This document shows, in pieces, positions 1 to 6,400 of a stretch of DNA of 8,812 nucleotides. The stretch covers positions 1 to 8,812 of the forward strand of contig JAJRTI010000753.1 of assembly GCA_024278415.1 (NCBI GenBank), read 5' to 3'. The notes under the pieces were generated by a model. It did no database searches. It worked only from the letters and a program-made list of their open reading frames with translations, and had not been told where the DNA came from. The DNA comes from Planctomycetota bacterium (GTDB lineage: Bacteria; Planctomycetota; Brocadiia; JAJRTI01). Position numbers and translations under genes: made by a program. Each line of letters starts with the position of its first letter. Positions within the stretch are counted from its first letter, which is position 1.

Positions 1-250
1 CGCCGGGTGCACTCCGTTTGCCGATCCCGTCGGCCGGCGCCTCGCGTGTCATCGGCCGCGGCCGCCAGAATGGTTCGCTTCCGCCCATTCGTTGTCTATC
101 TGAATTCGTTGGAAGCTATGGCAGACGGCTGAAGTGTTACCTTTGTTCTTAATGCCCCTAATGGCGGCTTTGAGCCTCTGTGGAACTTCGGCATCCGCGA
201 GGAGACGGTCGCGGGGGCGTGTCGACATCGACTATTCCGCACGGCGTCCC
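1..250. other. No recognisable gene
   Basis: I see no reading frame with family-like sequence on either strand and no RNA gene here. It may be the tail of a feature that starts outside the window. The only notable item is a 26-bp stretch at 115-140 that matches, in inverted orientation and at 22 of 26 positions, the sequence around the truncated start of the PIN-domain remnant at 8678-8703. Confidence 0.5.
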
Positions 251-287
251 GGATTAGTCCGGATTAGCCGGATTAGCCGGATTAGCC
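251..287. repeat. 9-bp tandem repeat, about four units
   Basis: The unit GGATTAGCC occurs three times without interruption (261-269, 270-278, 279-287), preceded by a diverged 10-base copy, GGATTAGTCC (251-260). On the minus strand the unit reads GGCTAATCC. The TAA stop of the neighbouring pseudopilin-like gene (284-282) lies inside the last unit, so the repeat starts within the end of that gene and runs on downstream. Confidence 0.9.
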
Positions 288-626
288 GCCATACTCCGCC
301 GGCAACTCCGTAGGCACCGGATTGAACGCGAATACCGCACCGTTCTCGAAGATCACCATGTAGTATCCATCGTGTCGCGGTTGATCATCCCATACGATCG
401 GCTCAATCTTAGTGTCGTCCTGCGGTATTCGGTATGCGTAGCCTGTCCCTTCCTGATTATCCGGCAACAACGGGCACCTGAGGCTATCGTTGGGGGTGTA
501 GATGGCGAGGGCTTCCTCCAAGCTGGACGGATATGCCCCCTCGTGGTCCAGCCCGTAGTTGTCGATAGCGGTGAGGCAGATCCCGAGAACGCCAGCACAG
601 AAAGACGCCGGCGGACGCCGGTCCAT
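282..626 (-). CDS. Pseudopilin-like protein lacking the N-terminal helix (H-x9-NG ending)
   Basis: This 114-residue protein resembles the C-terminal part of the type II secretion / type IV pilin-like pseudopilins abundant in planctomycetes and relatives. Residues 10-33 (from CAGVLGICLTAIDNYG to DHEGAYP) match the usual stretch after the pilin helix, a Cys-led helix followed by D-x-E/D-G-x-Y-P. Residues 76-96 contain PIVWD, then H85 and nine residues later N95-G96, the position of the family's H-x9-DG motif with Asp replaced by Asn. The prepilin peptidase site and hydrophobic N-terminal helix (F-T-L-x-E type) are absent, and I find them in no upstream minus-strand frame. I chose the ATG at 626 because AAGGTGG lies 8 nt before it; a TTG at 659 would add 11 residues without support. 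It lies 211 nt downstream of the 464-residue exported protein gene. It may be a decayed pseudopilin or a stand-alone derivative; its role is unknown. Confidence 0.6.
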   Translation of the reverse strand: MDRRPPASFCAGVLGICLTAIDNYGLDHEGAYPSSLEEALAIYTPNDSLRCPLLPDNQEGTGYAYRIPQDDTKIEPIVWDDQPRHDGYYMVIFENGAVFAFNPVPTELPAEYGG

Positions 627-634
627 GTCATGAA

Positions 635-640
635 CCACCT
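635..640 (-). promoter_or_regulatory. Ribosome binding site of the pseudopilin-like gene
   Basis: AGGTGG on the minus strand lies 8 nt before the ATG at 626. It decides the start in favour of this ATG over the in-frame TTG further upstream. Confidence 0.6.
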
Positions 641-660
641 TTGCCAAAAGCCAAAACAAG

Positions 661-688
661 AAGTTGCGCGGTGTGCGTGCACTCTTGG
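661..688. repeat. Degenerate repeat copy (partner at 8099-8126)
   Basis: AAGTTGCGCGGTGTGCGTGC and the following bases match the stretch near 8102 at roughly four out of five positions, in the same orientation. Both copies sit in gene-free DNA. The match is short and may be a fragment of a dispersed family. Confidence 0.3.
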
Positions 689-692
689 CAGG

Positions 693-745
693 GTATTGCG
701 TATTCCGTATCTCGGATCGCGATCCGAATACGCAATACGCAATAC
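693..745. repeat. Long inverted repeat with 14-bp palindromic core
   Basis: The centre, CGGATCGCGATCCG (713-726), is a perfect palindrome. It extends outward to about 26 pairs with one mismatch and one single-base bulge, ending in GTATTGCG on the left and CGCAATAC on the right. The right arm contains the 7-mer AATACGC twice, followed by AATACGG (727-747). It lies between the stop of the 464-residue gene and the start of the pseudopilin-like gene, so transcripts crossing it could fold strongly. No T-run follows on the minus strand, so it is not a classical intrinsic terminator. Confidence 0.85.
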
Positions 746-809
746 GGAACAGCGAACCTGCCCTCCACGCGCCACGTCTTGCCTCTGATCCATGACAGCC
801 AGACGCCTT

Positions 810-834
810 GGGTTGCGGGCGAAGCCCGCCTTGT
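810..834 (+). repeat. 25-bp direct repeat, copy A, with GCGGGC-GAA-GCCCGC hairpin
   Basis: These 25 bases are identical to 2466-2490. The core GCGGGC-GAA-GCCCGC forms a 6-bp stem with a GAA loop. Copy A starts 4 nt past the stop codon of the minus-strand 464-residue gene (838), so its hairpin would sit at the 3' end of that transcript. It lacks a T-tract. The two copies flank the gene in the same orientation. Confidence 0.9.
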
Positions 835-837
835 CGT

Positions 838-2232
838 TTATTGCGGGGCTAATTCGCGGCGCGGCACGATCGGATCCTGTGGCCTTGCGGGCTTGGCCTT
901 GGGTCGCCTTCTCCTCAGTTCGGCGTCCATTTGTCCAAAGGCCTTCTGCATCTCGCGCAGGTCATTGCTCACTGCTGCCGGCCGCGCTTGCTCGATGCGG
1001 CCCTCAGTGCGCGCGACGGGTTCTACCTTCCCCCATGGCAAGACCTTCGTGGCAACGAACCAGACCTCCGATGTTCCAGGGTCTGTCGTGTTGAGATTGA
1101 AATCAGGCCACACGAAACGATGTGGAGCTGCGTCAGGGAGGAGGAGCTGCAAGAGGGTGGAGCCCTTGGGCCCTCGGAGGCTGATCTGGGCAGTTGTCTT
1201 GCGCACGGGGCCGTAGCCAGGCAGGGCCCATCCGTACACTTTGCGGATCCATGTCTGCCCGGAAGCCATGGGCACGTGAGAGCGTACGATCCTCAACTCG
1301 ATGAGCTTGAGCGGGCGCAGTGCGCTCGGGTTTCTGTTTCGCCCGGGATCCTCGATCTCCGACTCATGGGTCACCTGCACGAGTGTGACTCGATCCCCGC
1401 AGGCCGGCGCCTTGCCCATCAAGATCTGAAGGCGGTTTGCCATCTGTGCCACGGCAACGGCCCCGACGCGCGCGCCTTGCCCCCTCCCTACGGTCAGAAC
1501 CTCAGAAGAGGCGCGTGCATCCAGGGCTCCGCTGGCAGCGCTGCCCCTTGGGCCGGACGCGGGGGTGTTCCATTTCCCAGGCGGGCGAGACCAAGCATCC
1601 GCCACCACAGACTGCGCCATGAGGTGGATCTCCTCCACCGCCTGCCTAGTACCCCTCTCGTCCGTCATCACACGCCAGACCCATTTGTATGGGAATGCGT
1701 TGTAGAGAAAAACGTTCCTCTGAATGGATCCGTCGGGCCGGACCAACTCGACCCAGCTCTTTCGAAGAAGCTTGCTGCATGCGTCCAACCACGGCCGTTG
1801 GAAGCGGATCCAAGCCGCCATCCTCTTCTTGTCGGATAGGAGTTCCTTCTCCCTTCCCGCGGCCTTCATCCTGGATATGTACTTCGGGTACCAAGCCGCA
1901 AACGACGTGTGCTGGTTTCCAAGCGCGGCCGCTTGGACACGCCACTGCCACAGAGGCCCCGGTGGCTTCGCGCGGCGCACGATCACCACGTCCGTCCGTG
2001 ACACCGGCGAACCCCACGCCGGCGCCTGTGCGGTTCCCCCTACTCGATGCTCCAGGGCAAGCCCCCTCACCTCTAGAGCAGAAAACTCAGGCACTCCCTC
2101 GATCGATACGCGTATCCAGGGGCGGCCAGATGCCGCGCCAGACGCGGCCCCGGTACAAAGCCATGAAACGCACAGAGCACAAGCCAAAGCCGGGCGCGTT
2201 CCCATGGGACGGAGCCAAGTCCGATGCATCAT
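838..2232 (-). CDS. Exported protein of unknown function, 464 aa
   Basis: I do not recognise a family. The start is the ATG at 2232, with GAGGAG 7 nt upstream; the adjacent ATG at 2229 is a weaker alternative and the frame's upstream extension to 2313 has no support. Residues 1-36 look like a signal peptide: a basic n-region (R4, R8, R13), a hydrophobic core around residues 14-30 (PALACALCVSWLCTGAA) and a small-residue cleavage zone (ASGAASG). The mature part alternates beta-rich stretches with charged helices (for example YPKYISRMKAAGREKELL). A low-complexity Gly/Ala/Ser/Pro linker follows near residues 215-240, and the C-terminus is basic and probably disordered (RRRRPKAKPARPQ). No catalytic motif, lipobox or membrane anchor is visible. 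Codon pattern and a clean Shine-Dalgarno support a real gene. It is flanked by identical 25-bp repeats (810-834, 2466-2490), and the pseudopilin-like gene lies 211 nt downstream on the same strand. Confidence 0.75.
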   Translation of the reverse strand: MMHRTWLRPMGTRPALACALCVSWLCTGAASGAASGRPWIRVSIEGVPEFSALEVRGLALEHRVGGTAQAPAWGSPVSRTDVVIVRRAKPPGPLWQWRVQAAALGNQHTSFAAWYPKYISRMKAAGREKELLSDKKRMAAWIRFQRPWLDACSKLLRKSWVELVRPDGSIQRNVFLYNAFPYKWVWRVMTDERGTRQAVEEIHLMAQSVVADAWSRPPGKWNTPASGPRGSAASGALDARASSEVLTVGRGQGARVGAVAVAQMANRLQILMGKAPACGDRVTLVQVTHESEIEDPGRNRNPSALRPLKLIELRIVRSHVPMASGQTWIRKVYGWALPGYGPVRKTTAQISLRGPKGSTLLQLLLPDAAPHRFVWPDFNLNTTDPGTSEVWFVATKVLPWGKVEPVARTEGRIEQARPAAVSNDLREMQKAFGQMDAELRRRRPKAKPARPQDPIVPRRELAPQ

Positions 2233-2239
2233 GTGCCTT

Positions 2240-2245
2240 CTCCTC
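2240..2245 (-). promoter_or_regulatory. Ribosome binding site of the 464-aa exported protein gene
   Basis: GAGGAG on the minus strand, 7 nt before the ATG at 2232. It places the start directly before the signal peptide and removes 27 unsupported residues from the longest open frame. Confidence 0.75.
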
Positions 2246-2419
2246 AGTTGTTTCCAACGCGGGTTACCAGCCCTCGCCCCAGTGCAACAGCTCAACTGCC
2301 CGTAACACGCCAAGCCGAGGGCTATCTGCGGACATCATCATACACGTTTCATCGCTCTCGATGTTAGTGCCTTAAGCATTCGTAGCCGCGACGAAAAACA
2401 AGATGTTGCACACATGGAG

Positions 2420-2439
2420 CGGACGGCCTTCGCCGTCCG
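2420..2439. repeat. 20-bp hairpin, first of a covarying pair
   Basis: CGGACGGC-CTTC-GCCGTCCG: a perfect 8-bp stem with a CTTC loop (GAAG on the other strand). It is one base away from the hairpin at 2441-2460, which has the same stem length and loop in the opposite orientation and differs by compensated stem changes. Confidence 0.9.
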
Positions 2440-2440
2440 T

Positions 2441-2460
2441 CGGAATGCGAAGGCATTCCG
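2441..2460. repeat. 20-bp hairpin, second of a covarying pair
   Basis: CGGAATGC-GAAG-GCATTCCG: a perfect 8-bp stem with a GAAG loop. Read in the same loop orientation as its neighbour, two stem pairs differ (C-G to A-T and G-C to T-A) while pairing is kept. Confidence 0.9.
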
Positions 2461-2465
2461 CTCCC

Positions 2466-2490
2466 GGGTTGCGGGCGAAGCCCGCCTTGT
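2466..2490 (+). repeat. 25-bp direct repeat, copy B, with GCGGGC-GAA-GCCCGC hairpin
   Basis: Identical to 810-834 over 25 bases and in the same orientation. The stem-loop core is at 2471-2485. It ends exactly where the inverted-repeat-bounded segment at 2491 begins. Confidence 0.9.
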
Positions 2491-2613
2491 TGTCGCGTCC
2501 CGCAATTCGTATGCCTATCTGAGTAGGTGGGGCTGTGCTTGGAGACCCGCGTCGTGCGATTGGCCAAACGCACTCCCACAACGCCACAGGGGGCGCACGA
2601 CCGCAAAACGATT

Positions 2614-2630
2614 GAACGCCGAAGGCGTTC
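2614..2630. repeat. GAA-loop hairpin
   Basis: GAACGCC-GAA-GGCGTTC: a perfect 7-bp stem with a GAA loop. It shares the loop type with the hairpins at 810-834, 2441-2460 and 2466-2490 but has a different stem. Confidence 0.85.
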
Positions 2631-2661
2631 CACAAGAATGTGGGATACGATGCGAGGGTTT

Positions 2662-2690
2662 CCCAGGGTTGCGCTACGCTTAACCCTGGG
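2662..2690. repeat. CCCAGGGTT hairpin repeat
   Basis: CCCAGGGTT (2662-2670) pairs perfectly with AACCCTGGG (2682-2690) around an 11-base loop that contains a GCG-CTA-CGC mini-stem. The arm plus the following CT recurs in inverted orientation as AGCCCAGGGTT at 8792-8802, near the end of the window. From memory this phrase is a frequent dispersed repeat in planctomycete and related genomes; I have not verified that. Confidence 0.75.
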
Positions 2691-2702
2691 CTTTGGGGTA
2701 TA

Positions 2703-2715
2703 GCGCCTACGGCGC
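2703..2715. repeat. Short GC-rich hairpin
   Basis: GCGCC-TAC-GGCGC: a 5-bp stem with a three-base loop, 12 nt after the CCCAGGGTT hairpin and probably part of the same dispersed repeat. Confidence 0.6.
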
Positions 2716-2911
2716 AGCGACATGAGGCGCCGGACCCCGGGCAGGGGATGCATCCACCGAGGGTCGCGGCAGACAGAATCGGCAGGCATTGCCCAACCTG
2801 TGCGCCGGATTGGGTAAACGAACTTGCGGGACGCGACACTAGGAGGGGCTGACTGCGCGCCTCGCCTTCGGTTTCCGCCATGGCTTGCGCGGGGCCAAGG
2901 CATGCGGAGAT

Positions 2912-3146
2912 GCTAACCCGCATTTCTCACCAGCCCGGGATAGAACTGTCGGAAAAGCCGCCGTCTGAAAACCTTATCGGCCCAGGCGGACGCGTGGGTT
3001 GAGCAACAACCTGCGCGCGTCGAATGGGAGGGGCTGGCCCTTCGGGCGCGCCCAGTCGGGTGCCGCTGCTGCGTTGCCCGAGCACGCCTTAGCACCGTGC
3101 GCCTTGCATCGACACCCGCCTGGACTCGTGAGAAATGCGGGCTAAC
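2912..3146. mobile_element. 235-bp segment with imperfect terminal inverted repeats (MITE or IS relic candidate)
   Basis: The left end (2912-2939) and the complement of the right end (3119-3146) agree at 23 of 28 positions, including an unbroken 14-base core, CCCGCATTTCTCAC. The interior is GC-rich and has no convincing protein. Terminal repeats at both ends of a short non-coding segment suggest a non-autonomous element or the joined ends of a deleted insertion sequence. The GAGAAATGCGGG end recalls IS1380-type termini from memory, a weak suggestion only. No target-site duplication is apparent. Confidence 0.5.
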
Positions 3147-3210
3147 GCACCTCGGCGTATGGGGTCAAGGCAAGAATGGGTGGCTGCCCCCTTTGCCCCT
3201 TGTCTCCGAA

Positions 3211-3304
3211 CTGTCATTCTGAACGACGTGAAGAATCTCCTGCCCGCGAAGAGGCCCCTTCGCGCCGCCTGTCCTGAGCGAAGCCGCGGGGCTCAGAGTG
3301 ACAG
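3211..3304. repeat. 94-bp dispersed-repeat-like element with terminal inverted repeats
   Basis: The ends CTGTCATTCTGA (3211-3222) and TCAGAGTGACAG (3293-3304) are inverted copies with one mismatch. Inside are a CGCGAAG/CTTCGCG stem (3245-3264, loop AGGCCC) and a CTGAGC/GCTCAG stem (3274-3296). The interior reads GAAGAATCTCCTGC and TGTCCTGAGCGAAGCCGCG. From memory, this wording recurs as a dispersed repeat in many environmental bacterial genomes and is often translated as a spurious 'CPERSRG' peptide. It ends 140 nt before the large lyase gene. Confidence 0.75.
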
Positions 3305-3431
3305 GCCAGTGACGTTTTGATAGCAAATGAGCCACATGCGGACAATCAAGGTTCCAGTCGGGCAGAACAGTGTCCCGGCGCCCATTCCCTTGTCGCATCC
3401 TATCGAGTAGGCTGTGTGCTTGACTCAACCA

Positions 3432-3438
3432 GAGGGAG
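3432..3438 (+). promoter_or_regulatory. Ribosome binding site of the lyase gene
   Basis: GAGGGAG, 6 nt before the ATG at 3445. It supports this start, which is followed immediately by a signal peptide. I could not identify a convincing sigma-70-type promoter in the 140 nt between the 94-bp repeat and the start. Confidence 0.75.
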
Positions 3439-3444
3439 CTGACC

Positions 3445-6400
3445 ATGACGACCCGCCTCCAACTGATTGCACTGCTGCTGGCGCCTGGCTGGGTGCTGCC
3501 GGCCGCGACCTCGCAGAATATCTGCCCCAATCCCGGTTTCGAGGAGGCCAGCAAGGCCAACTTGCCGCTGCACTGGGAGGGCTCGCCCAAGTACACCGCG
3601 TGGAGCGACGAGTCCCCGCACTCGGGCAAGCGCTGTGCAAAAGTGTTCTCCGAGGGCGGCCCGACCGTGGGGTGGACGTCCGCGCCCATCCCCGTGCGCG
3701 GAGGCGACTGGCAACTGTCGTTCAAGGCCTGGGCCAAGACCGAAAAGGTCGCCGGCGCCAACGGCGCATACATGGTGCTCTATACACTCGGCGCGGACCA
3801 GAAGCGCAACGGCCAGACCTGCGCGATCCCCATCGGCGGAGCCGGCAACGAGGTCCACACGTCCGGCTGGACGCGCTACGACGCGTGCAGCGGCGCGCTG
3901 CCGGCGAACGTGAAGTTCGTGCGCGTGAACCTGCGGCTCTACCACGCGGCCGGGACCGCGTGGTTCGACGACGTGCAGGTGAGCGAGTTCAAGCTCCGGC
4001 CCATCACCCGGCCGCGGCCCATTCGCCGGCAGATCGACGTTGTGATCGACGGCAAGCCGGCCTGCGCGATTGTACCGAGCCGCGACGGCCGCGACCTTGC
4101 GCGGGCGATTCAGGCGCGCATCCGGGAGGCGACCGGGACGACGGTCCCCATCGTCGACGCCGCGTCGCTCGATCTGGAGCGTGAGCCGCGGGATCTGATC
4201 CTGCTGGGCAATTTGGCCACGAGCCCCGCGGTCGAGTACATGTACATTCGTTACTACACGTACGAGGATCGCTACTTCCCAGGCGCGGGCGGGCACGTGC
4301 TGCGGCCGCTGTACGACCCGCTGGGGAGCGGCCGCAACTTCATGGTTGTGGGCGCATCGGACGCGGCCGGCCTCAAGGCAGGCGTAGACGCGCTCATGGG
4401 TGAGATCGCCAAGTACGCCCAACCGGGGGGACTCGTGCTCAAGACCGAACTGGCCGTGAAGACCGGCGCAGGCTACCGCGGCATCGCCGCGTTCCCATGG
4501 CGCACGTCGCCACCGACGCGGGAGATGGGGCCGGCCGCGAGTTACTTGAAATCCGGGGACAAAAAGTTTGCTCAGGCGTATCGGGACTATGTGCTCAAGA
4601 AGTGGCTCGTACCCGACGACCGGCTCATCACCAGCTCGACGCACCTCTTCTGGCGCAGCATGTCGTGCTCGTGGGACGTGATGGACTCGTGCGGCGTGTT
4701 CAGCGACGCGGAGCGGCTCGCGCTCACGAACCAACTGCTCAAGATCATGCGCTCGAACCAGGGCCGGGGCTACGGGGGCAATGCCCGCGGCCTGCGCAGC
4801 CGCGAGAACCACGCGATCCGCGCGGCCCGCGGCTTCTACTTTGGCTGGCGCCACTTCCGCAAATACTACCGCGCGAACCTTGGCCCGGAGTTGGACGACT
4901 GGCGCAACCACATGCGCGGTTTCTGGGAGTCGCCCTTCGCCAGCTCCCGCTCGTACGAAGACAGCCTGTCGCAGCACGCGTTCGCCGGCAGCCTGGGCCA
5001 CACGCTCCACACCGCGTTCTGCCAACCCGAATGGGCGCGGGAATTCCTGCACAGCGGCCGCATGCGCCGCATGGGCGAGCGGTGCATCGCGGTGTGCAAC
5101 AACATGGGCCGCGTCGTGAACCAAGGCGACACGTCCGCGGGCGACTACCCGGCCGAGGTGTTCGCCATGCTCGCGTATTACTACCGCGACGGCCGCTACG
5201 CGTTCATGCTTCGCAAGCGCGGCGGGGCCGGGTCGTCTACCGACGAGCCGTACCAAGGCTACGATATCGGCGTCGAGCCCATCGAGCCCGTCGACCACGT
5301 GGGCGTGCACGTCGTGCCGGCCGACGCGTACTACTACAAGTACGGTCTCTACACCCACCTCGAGACGCGGCCCCCCATCGAGCGCTGCTTCGACAAGCTC
5401 ACGTTCCGCGCCGGTTGGGACGCGGCTGACGACTACCTGATGATCGACGGCGTCGCCGGCGGCAGCCACTCGTACGACGACGTGAACACCATCGGCGAGT
5501 ACTCCGCGAACGGCCGCAAGTGGCTCTGCCAACCGGACAAGTTCAACGGCCCGACCATGAACTACCACAACGCGCTCACGGTCGCGCGCGACGGCTTCGG
5601 CATGGACGGCGTGCCGCCTTGCGCGGAGCTGGTCGACGCCGCGCAGGGCCGGGCGTTCGGGTACACCGCGACGCGCCTGAGCCACTACAACGGCATCGAC
5701 TGGACTCGGCGCATCTTTTGGCTGCGCAATCAGTGCTTCTTCGTTGTAGACGAGGCCAAGGCGTCCGAGGCCGGCGACTACTCGCTCGTGCTGCGTTGGC
5801 GCGGGCTCGGCAAACCGCAGTTCAAACCCGGTTGCTACGCGGCCGCGCAGGATGACAAGCCCAAGGCGACCGTCCACTTCGCCGCGGGCACGCTGCTCAA
5901 CGCGATCACGAAGGACACCGGCAAGGTCTGCAAGGTGCTCGCGGGCTACGACGCGATGTTCTATCGCAGCGACCGCGTGGGCGACTTCGTCGAGTGCACG
6001 CTCAACGTGCGCCGGCCCGGCGCGTACGAGGCGCGCGTCTCGACGCTCGACTACACCGGCCGCGGCATCGTCCAAGTGACGTTCGACGGCAAGCCGCTCG
6101 GCGAGCCGGTCGATGTGTTCCGTGCGGGAGAGCCGCGGCGCCGCGTCACGACGCTCGGCCGGCTCAAGATCGACAAGGCGGGCAAGTACGTTGTCCGATT
6201 CGAGGTCGTGGGCAAGAACCCGCGCTCGACGAATTACAACTTCGCAATCGGCTCGTTCGAATTGCACGACGCCAAGCAGCTTCGGCAGCAGCAGGCGCGG
6301 CGGGAGAACCGCTTCTTCCTCAAGTTCCCCAAGGACGTGGCCGCGACGTTCGAGGTGGACCGGGAGGTGCTCGGGCCGGCCGTGCTGTGGGCGCCACACG

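Larger units (their letters stand above)
2491..2838. repeat. 348-bp non-coding segment bounded by 20-bp inverted repeats
   Basis: The left end, TGTCGCGTCCCGCAATTCGT (2491-2510), matches the complement of the right end (2818-2838) at all 20 positions with a single extra base in the right copy. Inside are hairpins at 2614-2630, 2662-2690 and 2703-2715. No transposase frame of useful size is inside, and no flanking target-site duplication is visible. It could be a MITE-like element, the shell of a decayed mobile element, or a composite of dispersed repeats. Several internal phrases recall dispersed repeats of planctomycete-type genomes, but I cannot confirm this here. Confidence 0.55.

Noticed and set aside
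931..1839. 302-codon plus-strand frame opposite the 464-aa exported protein gene
   Set aside because: It has no family-like sequence, whereas the minus strand has a signal peptide and a Shine-Dalgarno in the right place.
2239..2313. Upstream extension of the 464-aa protein to 2313
   Set aside because: The extra 27 residues would bury the signal peptide and would put the GAGGAG-ATG pair at 2245-2230 inside the coding region.
2337..2342. TATGAT on the minus strand as a -10 box for the 464-aa gene
   Set aside because: There is no acceptable -35 at 16-18 nt, and the leader would be about 105 nt; the evidence is too weak for a promoter call.
2420..2740. CRISPR-like array in the hairpin-rich region
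   Set aside because: The hairpins are unevenly spaced, differ in stem sequence, and there are no repeat-spacer units of constant length or cas genes.
2364..2923. Two overlapping minus-strand frames of about 180 codons
   Set aside because: They run across several hairpins and inverted-repeat ends, are Arg/Pro/Ser-rich without motifs, and read like translations of dispersed repeats.
3135..3320. 61-codon frame containing CPERSRG
   Set aside because: It is the translation of the 94-bp dispersed-repeat-like element, a common spurious call.
3390..3413. TTGTCG and TAGGCT as a promoter for the lyase
   Set aside because: The spacer is only 12 nt and neither box is close to consensus.
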